DNA of 31,510 nucleotides from an uncultured Selenomonadales bacterium. GTDB lineage: Bacteria; Bacillota; Negativicutes; Selenomonadales; Selenomonadaceae. The DNA lies in assembly GCA_937877655.1 (NCBI GenBank), contig CALFJC010000136.1, positions 1 through 31,510 of the forward strand, read 5' to 3'. Positions 23,206 through 30,627 of this stretch are shown here, piece by piece (the first letter of the stretch is position 1; each line of letters begins with the position of its first letter). The notes under the pieces are model-generated. The model was given only the letters and a program-made list of their open reading frames with translations, was not told the DNA's origin and did no database searches. The translations under genes and the position numbers were made by a program.

Positions 23206-23820
23206 TTATTCAACCCCCACTGCCTTGACAATAGTACCCAGCGAGCCGGGATCGGGAACAAGGAAGAAGTGTCCGTTAATGCTGTCGTCTTCTGCCAAGA
23301 ATTTTGTTTCGATAACCATTGCGCGGTCGCCCATTTGCCCCAGCTGAACCAGTACAATATTTAAAATTGCTCCTGCCATATCCATTGCCAAAGACGGGAT
23401 TGAAGGCAACATTGAGATATTCGTGAAGTGTGAAAATGCATTTAAATACGAGCCCGACAAAATGTTTCCCACTTCTTTTATTGCCGAGACACTCATTTCG
23501 TCAAGTTCTTGTGTCGTGCCGTGCGGTTTGCCCAATAAATCATCGGCGAGATAAAAAGCATTTTCCTTCGGCATAAGGAAAAGAATGTTGCTTGGAGCTT
23601 TGCCGTAAACGCGAAGGAACACGGCGACAATAATTGCATCGGGACCGCCCACGAGGTCGGGAACATCTTCAATCGGGATAACCGAAACTCTGGGAACATT
23701 CATATCAATTTTTTTGTTGACGATTTGTGAAAGAGCCGTAGCCGAGTTGCCCGCGCCGATATTTCCGATTTCGCGCATTGCATCGAGTTGCGCCGGAGTC
23801 AAATCGAATTCATCAATCAT
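23206..23820 (-). CDS. cheC: CheY-P phosphatase CheC
   Basis: A 204-residue CheC with both conserved phosphatase sites: E17-x-x-N20 in REIGNIGAGNSATALS and E116-x-x-N119 in KEVGNILSGSYLNA. It removes phosphate from CheY and is stimulated by CheD, encoded two bases downstream. AGAGGTG precedes ATG 23820, and a heptamer array fills the space back to the cheW stop. Confidence 0.93.
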   Translation of the reverse strand: MIDEFDLTPAQLDAMREIGNIGAGNSATALSQIVNKKIDMNVPRVSVIPIEDVPDLVGGPDAIIVAVFLRVYGKAPSNILFLMPKENAFYLADDLLGKPHGTTQELDEMSVSAIKEVGNILSGSYLNAFSHFTNISMLPSIPSLAMDMAGAILNIVLVQLGQMGDRAMVIETKFLAEDDSINGHFFLVPDPGSLGTIVKAVGVE

Positions 23821-23841
23821 TTAAATAACACCTCTTGTTTA

Positions 23842-23883
23842 GGTTATAGGTTTTAGGTTATAGGTTATAGGTTATAGGTTTCA
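23842..23883 (-). repeat. heptamer array (GGTTATA family) after cheW
   Basis: Six tandem 7-mers on the plus strand: GGTTATA, GGTTTTA, three more GGTTATA and GGTTTCA. The last unit overlaps the cheW stop codon (TCA, 23881-23883). The array ends before the cheC ribosome site. Unlike the array after cheA it has no inverted partner. Confidence 0.8.
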
Positions 23884-24360
23884 GCTTACGCCGACGATTT
23901 CTTCAAGATTGAGCATTGTAACGAGTCGCCCGTCGATATTGCCGATACCGCTTAAAAATTTTTCCATTGCCTTATCGCTGACGGTTTTTTTCGGATCGAC
24001 GAGTTTGGAACGAATTGTCAAAACTTCCGAGACGGAGTCAACCAACATACCGACTTGCAAGTCACCAACGATAACGGTAACAATTCTTGCGGTTTTGGTG
24101 TAAGGCGTCTCTTCAATGCCCAAGCGTTTTTTCAAATCGATAACGGGCATGACCGAGCCGCGCTGATTGATAACGCCTTTTACGAAACTTGCAGCGAAGG
24201 GTACGCGGGTTATATCGGACATATCGTTAATATCTTGCACCTGAAAAATATTTACTCCGTATTCCTCGTCGCGCAGTTTGAAGGCGACAACCTGCATAGC
24301 TATTGTTTCTTCTCCGTCGTCGATTGCAGTAGGTTTATTTGCCACGCTGTCTTTAGCCAT
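23881..24360 (-). CDS. cheW: chemotaxis coupling protein CheW
   Basis: A 159-residue SH3-fold adaptor linking receptors to CheA. It has the family segments VVAFKLRDEEYGVNIFQVQDI, RGSVMPVIDLKKRLG (with the conserved R of NxRG), VIVGDLQVGMLVDSVSEVL and a terminal LEEIVGV. A GGAGGA ribosome site lies just before ATG 24360. It lies between cheA and cheC, as in other Firmicute che operons. Confidence 0.93.
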   Translation of the reverse strand: MAKDSVANKPTAIDDGEETIAMQVVAFKLRDEEYGVNIFQVQDINDMSDITRVPFAASFVKGVINQRGSVMPVIDLKKRLGIEETPYTKTARIVTVIVGDLQVGMLVDSVSEVLTIRSKLVDPKKTVSDKAMEKFLSGIGNIDGRLVTMLNLEEIVGVS

Positions 24361-24383
24361 AAAAAAATCCTCCCCCTTTTTGA

Positions 24384-24462
24384 TAATTAGGAATTATGAA
24401 TTAGGAATTAGGAATTAAAATCGTGCCTTCATTACTAATTCCTAATTCCTTATTACTAATTA
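24384..24462. repeat. inverted heptamer arrays between cheA and cheW
   Basis: Left arm 24384-24417 (AATTAGG, AATTATG, AATTAGG, AATTAGG, AATT) and right arm 24431-24462 (CTAATTC, CTAATTC, CTTATTA, CTAATTA) are inverted repeats separated by about 13 bases, so the transcript could form a long A/U-rich hairpin. The right arm contains the cheA stop codon (24460-24462). Compare the arrays around the S23-type gene at 26629-27087, which have the same arrangement with a gene in the loop. Confidence 0.75.
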
Positions 24463-26610
24463 GTTCAGCATTGTCGCAACGTCGAGAATCAAGGCAACTC
24501 TGCCGTCGCCGAGAACCGTCGCGCCTGAGAACATCTTCAAGCCCATGAACAAATTGCCCAAAGTCTTTATAACAATTTCCTGCTGCCCGATTAATTTATC
24601 AACGACAATGCCCGCCTTTGAATCGCCTGCATGTACCACGACAACAAACAAGTCGTGCGCATCTCTGACATGCGGAACCATCAACGTTTCTTCTATGCGG
24701 ATTATCGGGATAATTTCGCCGCGCAGGACGATAACTTCATTATTTTGCACAGTGCGAATATCGGTCGGCTGAACGCTGAGTGTGCTGTCGATTGAGGCGA
24801 GCGGAATTGCGTACATTTCATTTTGAACTTGCACGAGCATTGCTTGAATAATCGCCAAAGTCAACGGCAATTTGATTTTGAAAATGGAGCCTTCATTAAC
24901 ATGAGTTTCAACGTCGACTTGACCGCTTAAAGATTCAATTTTGCTCTTGACAACGTCCATGCCGACGCCGCGCCCGGAAATGTCGCTGATTTTTTCGGCA
25001 GTGGAAAAGCCGGGCAGAAAAACGATTCTGACGGCGTCCGCGTCATCCATTTGGTCGACTTCTTCTTGACTGAAAAGCCCTTTTTCAACCGCTTTGCGGC
25101 GAATAATATCGGCGTCAATGCCTTTGCCGTCGTCTGTAACCATAATAACGACGTTATTTCCTTCATGACGGGCGATAAGTCCGACTTCGCCGACGCGGGG
25201 TTTTCCTTTAGCCTCGCGCTCATCGGGCATTTCAATTCCATGATCCAGAGAATTTCTCAAAAGATGCATGATGGGATCGCCGATCTCGTCAATAACCGTG
25301 CGGTCAAGCTCGGTGTCCTCGCCTTCGATTGTCAAATTAATTTCTTTGTTGAGTTCCTTTGTAACGTCGCGAACCATGCGCGGAAAACGGTTAAAGACTT
25401 GGCTGACGGGAACCATGCGGACTTTCATGACGATATTTTGAAGGTCTGTCGTCACGCGATCCATTTGCTCCAAAGTTTCCGTAAGTTCAGAAAGGCGGTG
25501 AACTTGTCCGATTTGTTCAAGACGAACTTTGTTGATAACCAATTCGCCCATTAAATTCATAAGGGTATCGAGCTTGTCAATGTCGACGCGGACGGATTGT
25601 CCCGCATGACTTTTCTTTTGCGCCGCCGCATTTTGAGAGGAACCGCCGCCGCCCGAAGATTTTTGTTGCGTATTGGTTGCAGACGAAGACGAAGATTTTT
25701 GAGTAATGGGCGCAGGTGCAGGCGCGGGTGTTGTTGCCGCCGATGAGGAAGTTGATTTTTGTTCGACAGCCGGCGCGGGCGCGGGAGCCGGGGCAGGTGC
25801 CGCCGCTCCGAATTTTATAATTTGAGTTTCGGCGTTTTCTATTTCCGAAATGCCCATAACCGCATCTCGAACAACTTCTTCTTCTGATGCCGTTACCAAA
25901 ATGACTTCAAACGAACGTTCAAAAGCTTCCTGTTCCAAATCTTCGGCGGGCGGAATTGTGCGAATGACTTCGCCGATTTCCTCAAGCGCATTCATTACCA
26001 TATACGACCGCGCAGATTTCAAAAGGCAGGATTCAGCCAACGTGACTTTTAAATAAACTCCGTGCATTCCCGTTTTTTCCGCTTCGGAAATAAGTTTTTT
26101 CTCCGTCTCGGATAAATCAACGGGAGCATCTGAAGAAACTGCGCCGGAAGTTTCAACGGGAGCGGCAGTTTGCTCGGCAGGGGCGGCAGTCGCAGTCGAA
26201 GTCGCCGCAGGAGCACCAGAAGCACCTTCGCCGCGCAGAATGGCAGATAATTTCGCAACCAAATCCGATACATCGATAAGATCTTCGGGGTCGCCGTTTG
26301 CCACGTTGTTTATCATTTGCTCCAGCGAGTCAATACACTTGAACAGCGTATCGATAATGTCGCCTGTTACCGCCAACTGTTCCTTGCGCAACATGTCGAG
26401 CACGTCTTCCATTTCGTGGGTAAGCTCGGCGATCTTGTTATAACCCATTGTCGCCGACATGCCCTTCAACGTGTGCGCATTTCGGAAAATTTCATTGAGA
26501 ATGGATAAATCCTCAGCATTATCTTCCAAGCCGAGCAAGCCGTCGTTGAGCGATTGCAAATGTTCATGCGACTCGTCGAGAAACATATCCATGTACTGAT
26601 TGGTTTCCAT
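24460..26610 (-). CDS. cheA: chemotaxis histidine kinase CheA
   Basis: A 716-residue CheA. Domains: HPt (~1-105) with the phosphorylated H46 in NAHTLKGMSATMG; a CheY/CheB-binding P2-like domain (~180-275); a Pro/Ala- and Ser-rich linker (~278-345, PAPAPAPAPA); the dimerisation helices (~350-415, LMNLMGELVINKVRLEQIG); an HATPase domain with N box HLLRNSLDHGIE, G1 DDGKGID and G2 GRGVGMD; and a C-terminal CheW-like domain (~590-716). It autophosphorylates in response to receptors and passes phosphate to CheY and CheB. AGGAGG precedes ATG 26610. The extra linker alanine-proline repeats are low-complexity DNA and could vary in length. Confidence 0.95.
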   Translation of the reverse strand: METNQYMDMFLDESHEHLQSLNDGLLGLEDNAEDLSILNEIFRNAHTLKGMSATMGYNKIAELTHEMEDVLDMLRKEQLAVTGDIIDTLFKCIDSLEQMINNVANGDPEDLIDVSDLVAKLSAILRGEGASGAPAATSTATAAPAEQTAAPVETSGAVSSDAPVDLSETEKKLISEAEKTGMHGVYLKVTLAESCLLKSARSYMVMNALEEIGEVIRTIPPAEDLEQEAFERSFEVILVTASEEEVVRDAVMGISEIENAETQIIKFGAAAPAPAPAPAPAVEQKSTSSSAATTPAPAPAPITQKSSSSSATNTQQKSSGGGGSSQNAAAQKKSHAGQSVRVDIDKLDTLMNLMGELVINKVRLEQIGQVHRLSELTETLEQMDRVTTDLQNIVMKVRMVPVSQVFNRFPRMVRDVTKELNKEINLTIEGEDTELDRTVIDEIGDPIMHLLRNSLDHGIEMPDEREAKGKPRVGEVGLIARHEGNNVVIMVTDDGKGIDADIIRRKAVEKGLFSQEEVDQMDDADAVRIVFLPGFSTAEKISDISGRGVGMDVVKSKIESLSGQVDVETHVNEGSIFKIKLPLTLAIIQAMLVQVQNEMYAIPLASIDSTLSVQPTDIRTVQNNEVIVLRGEIIPIIRIEETLMVPHVRDAHDLFVVVVHAGDSKAGIVVDKLIGQQEIVIKTLGNLFMGLKMFSGATVLGDGRVALILDVATMLN

Positions 26611-26628
26611 TTAAAAGCCTCCTTTTAA

Positions 26629-26664
26629 GGGAAATGGGAGAAGGGATATGGGATATGGGAAAAG
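26629..26664 (+). repeat. heptamer array, left arm of the S23-type cassette
   Basis: GGGAAAT, GGGAGAA, GGGATAT, GGGATAT, GGGAAAA then G, in perfect 7-base register, between the cheA ribosome site and the end of the S23-type gene. It pairs in register with the pyrimidine array at 27057-27087 (GGGAAAAG against CTTTTCCC at the inner end). Confidence 0.8.
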
Positions 26665-26671
26665 TTTTTCC

Positions 26672-27043
26672 TTAATCCCTTGTGCTTTTTTCCTTTTCCC
26701 TTAGTTTCGTAATCATTGAATTAAGCATTCGTTCAATTTCATTAAGCAATGACAATGCAGAATCAATATCTTCTTGCACCAAGTAATTCAGTCTGATACA
26801 CAGCAACAGTTGAGTTTCAAGCTCTGCCTTCGAGCCGCGTGACATGGACAAAAATCTTAAATAATCTTTCGTAGAAAAACGTGCGTTGCCTTCTGCAATG
26901 TTTGACGGAATTGAAACTGCGGCACGTCTCATTTGATTGGTCAGCCCGTAGAGTTCTTCTTTCGGCAATTTTTTTGTCAGACGATAAATTTCCGTTGTCA
27001 AATCCATCGCTTTCTGCCAAACGATTAAATCCTTATAATGCAC
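26672..27043 (-). CDS. four-helix bundle protein (23S rRNA intervening-sequence S23 family)
   Basis: A 123-residue protein of the TIGR02436/S23 family: YKDLIVWQKAMDLTTEIYRL at the start, MRRAAVSIPSNIAEGNAR (residues ~38-55), then SRGSKAELETQL and a leucine-rich last helix. These proteins are encoded in intervening sequences of 23S rRNA genes and at other chromosomal sites; their function is unknown, and the DGR accessory protein Avd has the same fold. Here it sits between cheB and cheA on their strand, bracketed by inverted purine/pyrimidine heptamer arrays. The start is GTG 27043 behind AGAGGT. The last residues (REKEKSTRD) are encoded by pyrimidine-rich DNA resembling the arrays. It is unlikely to be a chemotaxis gene. 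Confidence 0.85.
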   Translation of the reverse strand: MHYKDLIVWQKAMDLTTEIYRLTKKLPKEELYGLTNQMRRAAVSIPSNIAEGNARFSTKDYLRFLSMSRGSKAELETQLLLCIRLNYLVQEDIDSALSLLNEIERMLNSMITKLREKEKSTRD

Positions 27044-27056
27044 AATCCAAACCTCT

Positions 27057-27087
27057 TTTCCCTTCTCCCTTTTCCTTTGTCCCTTTA
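27057..27087 (-). repeat. heptamer array, right arm of the S23-type cassette
   Basis: Plus strand TTCCCTT, CTCCCTT, TTCCTTT, GTCCCTT, TA. It is the inverted counterpart of 26629-26664, and its outer end contains the cheB stop codon (27085-27087), so the cassette begins exactly at the end of cheB. Confidence 0.75.
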
Positions 27088-28230
27088 CCGCCTTACTGCT
27101 TCAACGATAGCTTCGGCGATTTTATTCAAAGGTCGAATCTCGTCGGCAAGTCCCGCGTCAACGACCGCTTTTGGCATTCCGTAAACAACGCAACTGCTTT
27201 CGTCTTGAGCTATCGAATAGCCGCCGGTTGCCTTTATTTTTTTCATGCCCTCGTAACCGTCCGAGCCCATGCCCGTCATTATAACCGAGACCAAATCTCT
27301 GCCGAATTGCGCGGCAGAATCAAACATGTAATTGACAGTCGGGCGAAGGTTGCCGACACGCGGCTCTTGACTCAAAACAATTTTTCGTTCGCCGCCCGCC
27401 GCCGGCGCAATTCGCAAATGATAATCGCCCGGCGCAATGTACACTTGTCCCGGTTTTATAATTTCGTCGTTTTCCGCCTCCTTGACTGCTATTTCGCTGA
27501 TTGAATTTAATCTTTCCGCCAAAGATCTCGTGAAACCTGCGGGCATGTGTTGAACAACCACTACTCCGCAGGGAAGATTGCCGGGCAAACGCGTTATGAC
27601 TGCCTGAAGTGCTTGAGGTCCGCCCGTCGAAGTTCCGATTGTCACAATTTTTTTGCCCGTGCCGGGAATAATTCTTTTGACAGGCGCGGTTGTATTCGGC
27701 ACATAATTAATCGTCGGTTTTTGTCCGAGAACGAGCCCCGTTCTGCGTCTGACTTCCACTCGGCGTGTCGGCGGTTCAATGTTTGAAGGTTTCGGCTTAT
27801 AGACAATCGGACTGCTCGCGGCGATATTTTTTTTTGCATGAGACTTTGCCGCCAATCGGCACTTCGCCAAAATTTCATCTTTTATCGTGTCGATTTTTGA
27901 AATGGCACCGCCCGCTTTGCTGACGAAGTCAACCGCTCCCAAAGCAAGCGCACGAATTGTTTCGTTTGTACCTTTTTGAGTGGCGGAACTTATCATGACG
28001 ACCGGTAACGGGCATTGCTCCATGATAACCGCAAGTGCAGTCAACCCGTCCATTATCGGCATGACAACGTCCAGCGTCAATACGTCGGGCTGAAATCTTT
28101 TTACCTTTTCAATGGCATCTTGTCCGTTCACCGCCGTGCCGACTACCTCGAAGTCACTTTGACCTTTGAATAAATCAGAGAGGACTTTTCGCATAAAAGC
28201 CGAGTCATCAGCAATCAAAACCCGAATCAC
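27085..28230 (-). CDS. cheB: chemotaxis methylesterase/deamidase CheB
   Basis: A 381-residue response regulator-esterase. The receiver domain (1-~120) has D8/D9 and the phosphorylation site D54, with K105 in DFVSKAGG. A basic linker follows. The CheB_methylest domain (~190-381) has the triad S201 (GTSTGGPQAL), H228 (VVQHMPAGF) and D324 (GMGSDGYEG). It removes methyl groups from chemoreceptors when phosphorylated by CheA. It starts with GTG 28230 behind GGGAGG and is the first gene of the operon, about 28 bases from a sigma-A-like promoter. In many Firmicutes flhB-flhA-flhF-flhG precede cheB; here the operon begins with cheB. Confidence 0.95.
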   Translation of the reverse strand: MIRVLIADDSAFMRKVLSDLFKGQSDFEVVGTAVNGQDAIEKVKRFQPDVLTLDVVMPIMDGLTALAVIMEQCPLPVVMISSATQKGTNETIRALALGAVDFVSKAGGAISKIDTIKDEILAKCRLAAKSHAKKNIAASSPIVYKPKPSNIEPPTRRVEVRRRTGLVLGQKPTINYVPNTTAPVKRIIPGTGKKIVTIGTSTGGPQALQAVITRLPGNLPCGVVVVQHMPAGFTRSLAERLNSISEIAVKEAENDEIIKPGQVYIAPGDYHLRIAPAAGGERKIVLSQEPRVGNLRPTVNYMFDSAAQFGRDLVSVIMTGMGSDGYEGMKKIKATGGYSIAQDESSCVVYGMPKAVVDAGLADEIRPLNKIAEAIVEAVRR

Positions 28231-28257
28231 TTTGGACGCCTCCCTTTGGCTGAAATT

Positions 28258-28285
28258 ATTTTACGTTTTCGGCTCGCGCCGTCAA
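28258..28285 (-). promoter_or_regulatory. sigma-A-type promoter of the chemotaxis operon
   Basis: Minus strand TTGACG (28280-28285), 16 bp, TAAAAT (28258-28263); predicted start near 28250, about 20 bases before the cheB GTG. No FliA-type box was noticed, which fits an operon that makes FliA itself. Confidence 0.55.
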
Positions 28286-28348
28286 CCGTTTCAAAACAAT
28301 TATTGGCTAATATTCGCCCGACTTGCTAAAGTTCCTTCATTGCCGCAC

Positions 28349-28375
28349 AAAAAAAGTGATTAGCATTCTAATCAC
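28349..28375 (-). terminator. terminator of the biotin carboxylase transcript
   Basis: Minus strand hairpin GTGATTAG-AATG-CTAATCAC (28356-28375), a perfect 8 bp stem, followed by seven T. It separates the carboxylase and the repeat copy B from the cheB promoter. Confidence 0.75.
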
Positions 28376-28392
28376 CAATATCGGGAGATTTA

Positions 28393-28620
28393 TCCCCTTT
28401 TTTCAAAAAGTGGATTCGCAAAACCCTCTCGGCGTATCGTCAACTTCGATTCTTTCAATCATGAATTTTATTTTTAAACTACTTTTTCTTTGTTGCGCCA
28501 AAGAAAAAGTAGCAAAAAGAAACGCGCTTAGACCGGCAAGAAAACATCCTGTTTTCGTTGCCGGCGGGCGCACATCCCTGTGCGCCCGTGTCTTTACCAC
28601 CCGCTGTAAATCTTTTTCAT
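28393..28620 (+). repeat. multi-hairpin interspersed repeat, copy B
   Basis: Second copy of the unit at 5587-5828, about 228 bp, same orientation, 23 kb away, here in the 3' region of the biotin carboxylase gene and antisense to it. Hairpin 1 28479-28512 (14 bp stem CTACTTTTTCTTTG, loop TTGCGC), hairpin 2 28533-28564 (CCGGCAA...TTGCCGG), hairpin 3 28566-28587 identical to copy A. Stems 1 and 2 differ from copy A at paired positions on both sides, so pairing is kept. A degenerate heptamer array (28621-28652: TATTATG, AATTACT, CATTCCT, AATTTTT) links it to the carboxylase stop codon. Confidence 0.75.
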
Positions 28621-28652
28621 TTCGTATTATGAATTACTCATTCCTAATTTTT

Positions 28653-30092
28653 TTAAGCGTAGTCAATGCTGATGCGTCCGCCGCCGCGTGCCAACCGCTC
28701 GGCAAGTTCGGGATCCATTTTGTCTTCCAATGTAAGTTTCTTCGGAGCCGCCGCATAAATAGGAAGCCGATGTTTTATAAATTGCGTGTCGATATTGCCT
28801 GTGCAGAACCATTCGTCATCAAGGATTTGTTGATGGAGCGGAACCGTCGTTTTGACAAAATTATCTTCGCCCTTCAACATGAACTCGTTCAAAGCCCGAC
28901 GCATAATTCTGATGGCGTCGCCGCGTGTTCTGCCGTGCACAATCAATTTCGCAATTAAAGAATCGTAATAAGGCTCAATCGACAAACCCGCCGTAACTCC
29001 GCTGTCAAATCTCACGCGAGGTCCCGAAGGTTCGTGAAGAAATTCGATTTTGCCGGGCGTCGGCATAAATTTTCTGTCGGGATCTTCGGCATTGATTCTG
29101 CACTCAATCGCATGTCCCGTGAATTTTACGTCCGCTTGAGAAAAATCAAGCGGCTCGCCCGACGCCACACGAATTTGTGTTCTTACCAAATCAATTCCCG
29201 TGACGGCTTCCGTTATGCCGTGCTCAACTTGTATGCGCGGATTAATTTCCATGAAATAAAATTCGTTCGTCGCCAAGTCCAACAAAAATTCTACCGTGCC
29301 GATATTGGAATAGTGAACGCTCTTCGCCGCCTTGACTGCCAGCTTGCCGACATATTCTCTCATTTCGGGCGTCAAAGCTATCGACGGAGATTCTTCCAAA
29401 AGTTTTTGGTTGCGACGTTGGATTGAACATTCACGCTCGCCGAGATGAATTACACTGCCGAAATTATCCGCCACAACTTGAACTTCAATGTGCCGCGAAC
29501 GTTCAATGTAATGTTCAAAATAAAATCTGGTCTTCTTAACGTCGACAAGCCCCAAGACGTGATGAAGTTCTTCCTCACTGCGGACAATGAACATGCCTTT
29601 GCCGCCGCCGCCCGATACAGGTTTCAAAATGACGGGATAACCGACTTCTGCCGCCGCTTTGACCGCCATTGTGTTGCTTGTCAAAGGCTCGGAACCTTTT
29701 GCCATAGGAATGCCCGAAGGAACCATTGACGCCCGCGCCGCATCTTTGTCGCCGACGAGTTTAATTGTTTCGGGCAGAGGTCCAATCCAAGTCATGCCCG
29801 CATCAACTACCATTTGTGCAAAGTCCGCGTCCTCCGACAAAAAACCGTAGCCGGGATGAACTGCGTCCGCCTCCGTCGTCTTCGCCGCCTCGATTATCGC
29901 TTCTTTGTTCAAATAACTGTCGAAGGCATCTTCCGTGCCGACGCGATAACGAACATCAGCCAACTGCGCATGAAGAGCTTCTTTGTCCGCGTCCGAATAA
30001 ATCGCCACCGTCTCAATCCCCAACTCTTGACAGGTACGAATGACGCGCACGGCAATTTCTCCGCGATTTGCAATTAGAATCCTCCTAATCAT
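28653..30092 (-). CDS. accC: biotin carboxylase subunit (AccC or pyruvate carboxylase A type)
   Basis: A 479-residue ATP-grasp biotin carboxylase: N-terminal IRRILIANRGEIAVRVIRT, the glycine loop GGGGKGM at 161-167, ERECSIQRRNQK at 219-230 and the catalytic segment MEINPRIQVEH at 281-291. It carboxylates biotin on a carrier protein, using bicarbonate and ATP. AccC enzymes usually read N-T-R at 284-286; N-P-R here is more like pyruvate carboxylase and other acyl/pyruvate carboxylase A subunits, so a role in anaplerosis or the succinate-propionate route is possible. No accB, accA/D or carrier gene is adjacent. GAGGAGG precedes ATG 30092. The symbol is given for the family; the acceptor substrate is open. 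Confidence 0.85.
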   Translation of the reverse strand: MIRRILIANRGEIAVRVIRTCQELGIETVAIYSDADKEALHAQLADVRYRVGTEDAFDSYLNKEAIIEAAKTTEADAVHPGYGFLSEDADFAQMVVDAGMTWIGPLPETIKLVGDKDAARASMVPSGIPMAKGSEPLTSNTMAVKAAAEVGYPVILKPVSGGGGKGMFIVRSEEELHHVLGLVDVKKTRFYFEHYIERSRHIEVQVVADNFGSVIHLGERECSIQRRNQKLLEESPSIALTPEMREYVGKLAVKAAKSVHYSNIGTVEFLLDLATNEFYFMEINPRIQVEHGITEAVTGIDLVRTQIRVASGEPLDFSQADVKFTGHAIECRINAEDPDRKFMPTPGKIEFLHEPSGPRVRFDSGVTAGLSIEPYYDSLIAKLIVHGRTRGDAIRIMRRALNEFMLKGEDNFVKTTVPLHQQILDDEWFCTGNIDTQFIKHRLPIYAAAPKKLTLEDKMDPELAERLARGGGRISIDYA

Positions 30093-30111
30093 AAATTTTC
30101 CTCCTCACATG

Positions 30112-30156
30112 AAAAAAAATCTTCCACATAAATTTATTTTATCATATGGAAGATTT
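30112..30156 (-). terminator. terminator of the DUF554-phosphatase operon
   Basis: Minus strand hairpin AATCTTCCATAT ... ATGTGGAAGATT (one mismatch, A/T-rich loop of about 14 bases) followed by TTTTTTTC. It begins ten bases after the phosphatase stop. Confidence 0.75.
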
Positions 30157-30165
30157 ATATTCAAT

Positions 30166-30624
30166 TTATTTTTCGTGCGCCAAAATTTTTTTAAGCAACG
30201 CTTCGCAACCGATTACACAATCTTTGTAGGTTTCTTCATAATCGTAAGTGTAATACGGGTCGGCAACGTCGCGATTTTCGTTCGCAAAATTCATAAGCAG
30301 AAAAATTTTATTGTCGGGGTCGCCGCCGCAAATATCTTTCATGTCCGCAACGTTGTAACGATCCATTCCGATGAGATAATCAAACTTTTTGTAATCGCTC
30401 TTGTCCAAAAGTTTCGACGTGCGCGGCGTGAAAGGAACATTATTTTTTATCAATTCGTCAACCGTACCTTCGGAAACGGGCGTTCCAACCGAAGGATGAC
30501 AGCCTGCAGATTTAATCAAGAAATCTTTTTCGAGACCTGCGCGGGCAACCAAATGTTTCATGACAAATTCCGCCATCGGCGAACGACAGATATTCCCGAA
30601 ACATACGAAAATAATTTTTGTCAT
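30166..30624 (-). CDS. low-molecular-weight protein tyrosine phosphatase
   Basis: A 152-residue LMW-PTP of normal length. The phosphate loop CFGNICRS covers residues 8-15 (nucleophile C8, R14) and the general acid is D122 in VADPYYT. Such enzymes dephosphorylate tyrosine kinases or their targets, often controlling exopolysaccharide synthesis; no tyrosine kinase gene is in this window. It follows the DUF554 gene by three bases, with GGAGG before the ATG, so the two are co-transcribed. Confidence 0.9.
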   Translation of the reverse strand: MTKIIFVCFGNICRSPMAEFVMKHLVARAGLEKDFLIKSAGCHPSVGTPVSEGTVDELIKNNVPFTPRTSKLLDKSDYKKFDYLIGMDRYNVADMKDICGGDPDNKIFLLMNFANENRDVADPYYTYDYEETYKDCVIGCEALLKKILAHEK

Positions 30625-30627
30625 AAC

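Noticed and set aside
23842..23883. Possible CRISPR-like array in tandem GGTTATA units
   Set aside because: The units are 7 bases with no spacers and no cas genes nearby; it is a simple heptamer array.
26672..27043. Avd accessory protein of a diversity-generating retroelement
   Set aside because: The fold family is the same, but there is no reverse transcriptase, template/variable repeat pair or target gene in the window, and the sequence reads as the S23 branch.
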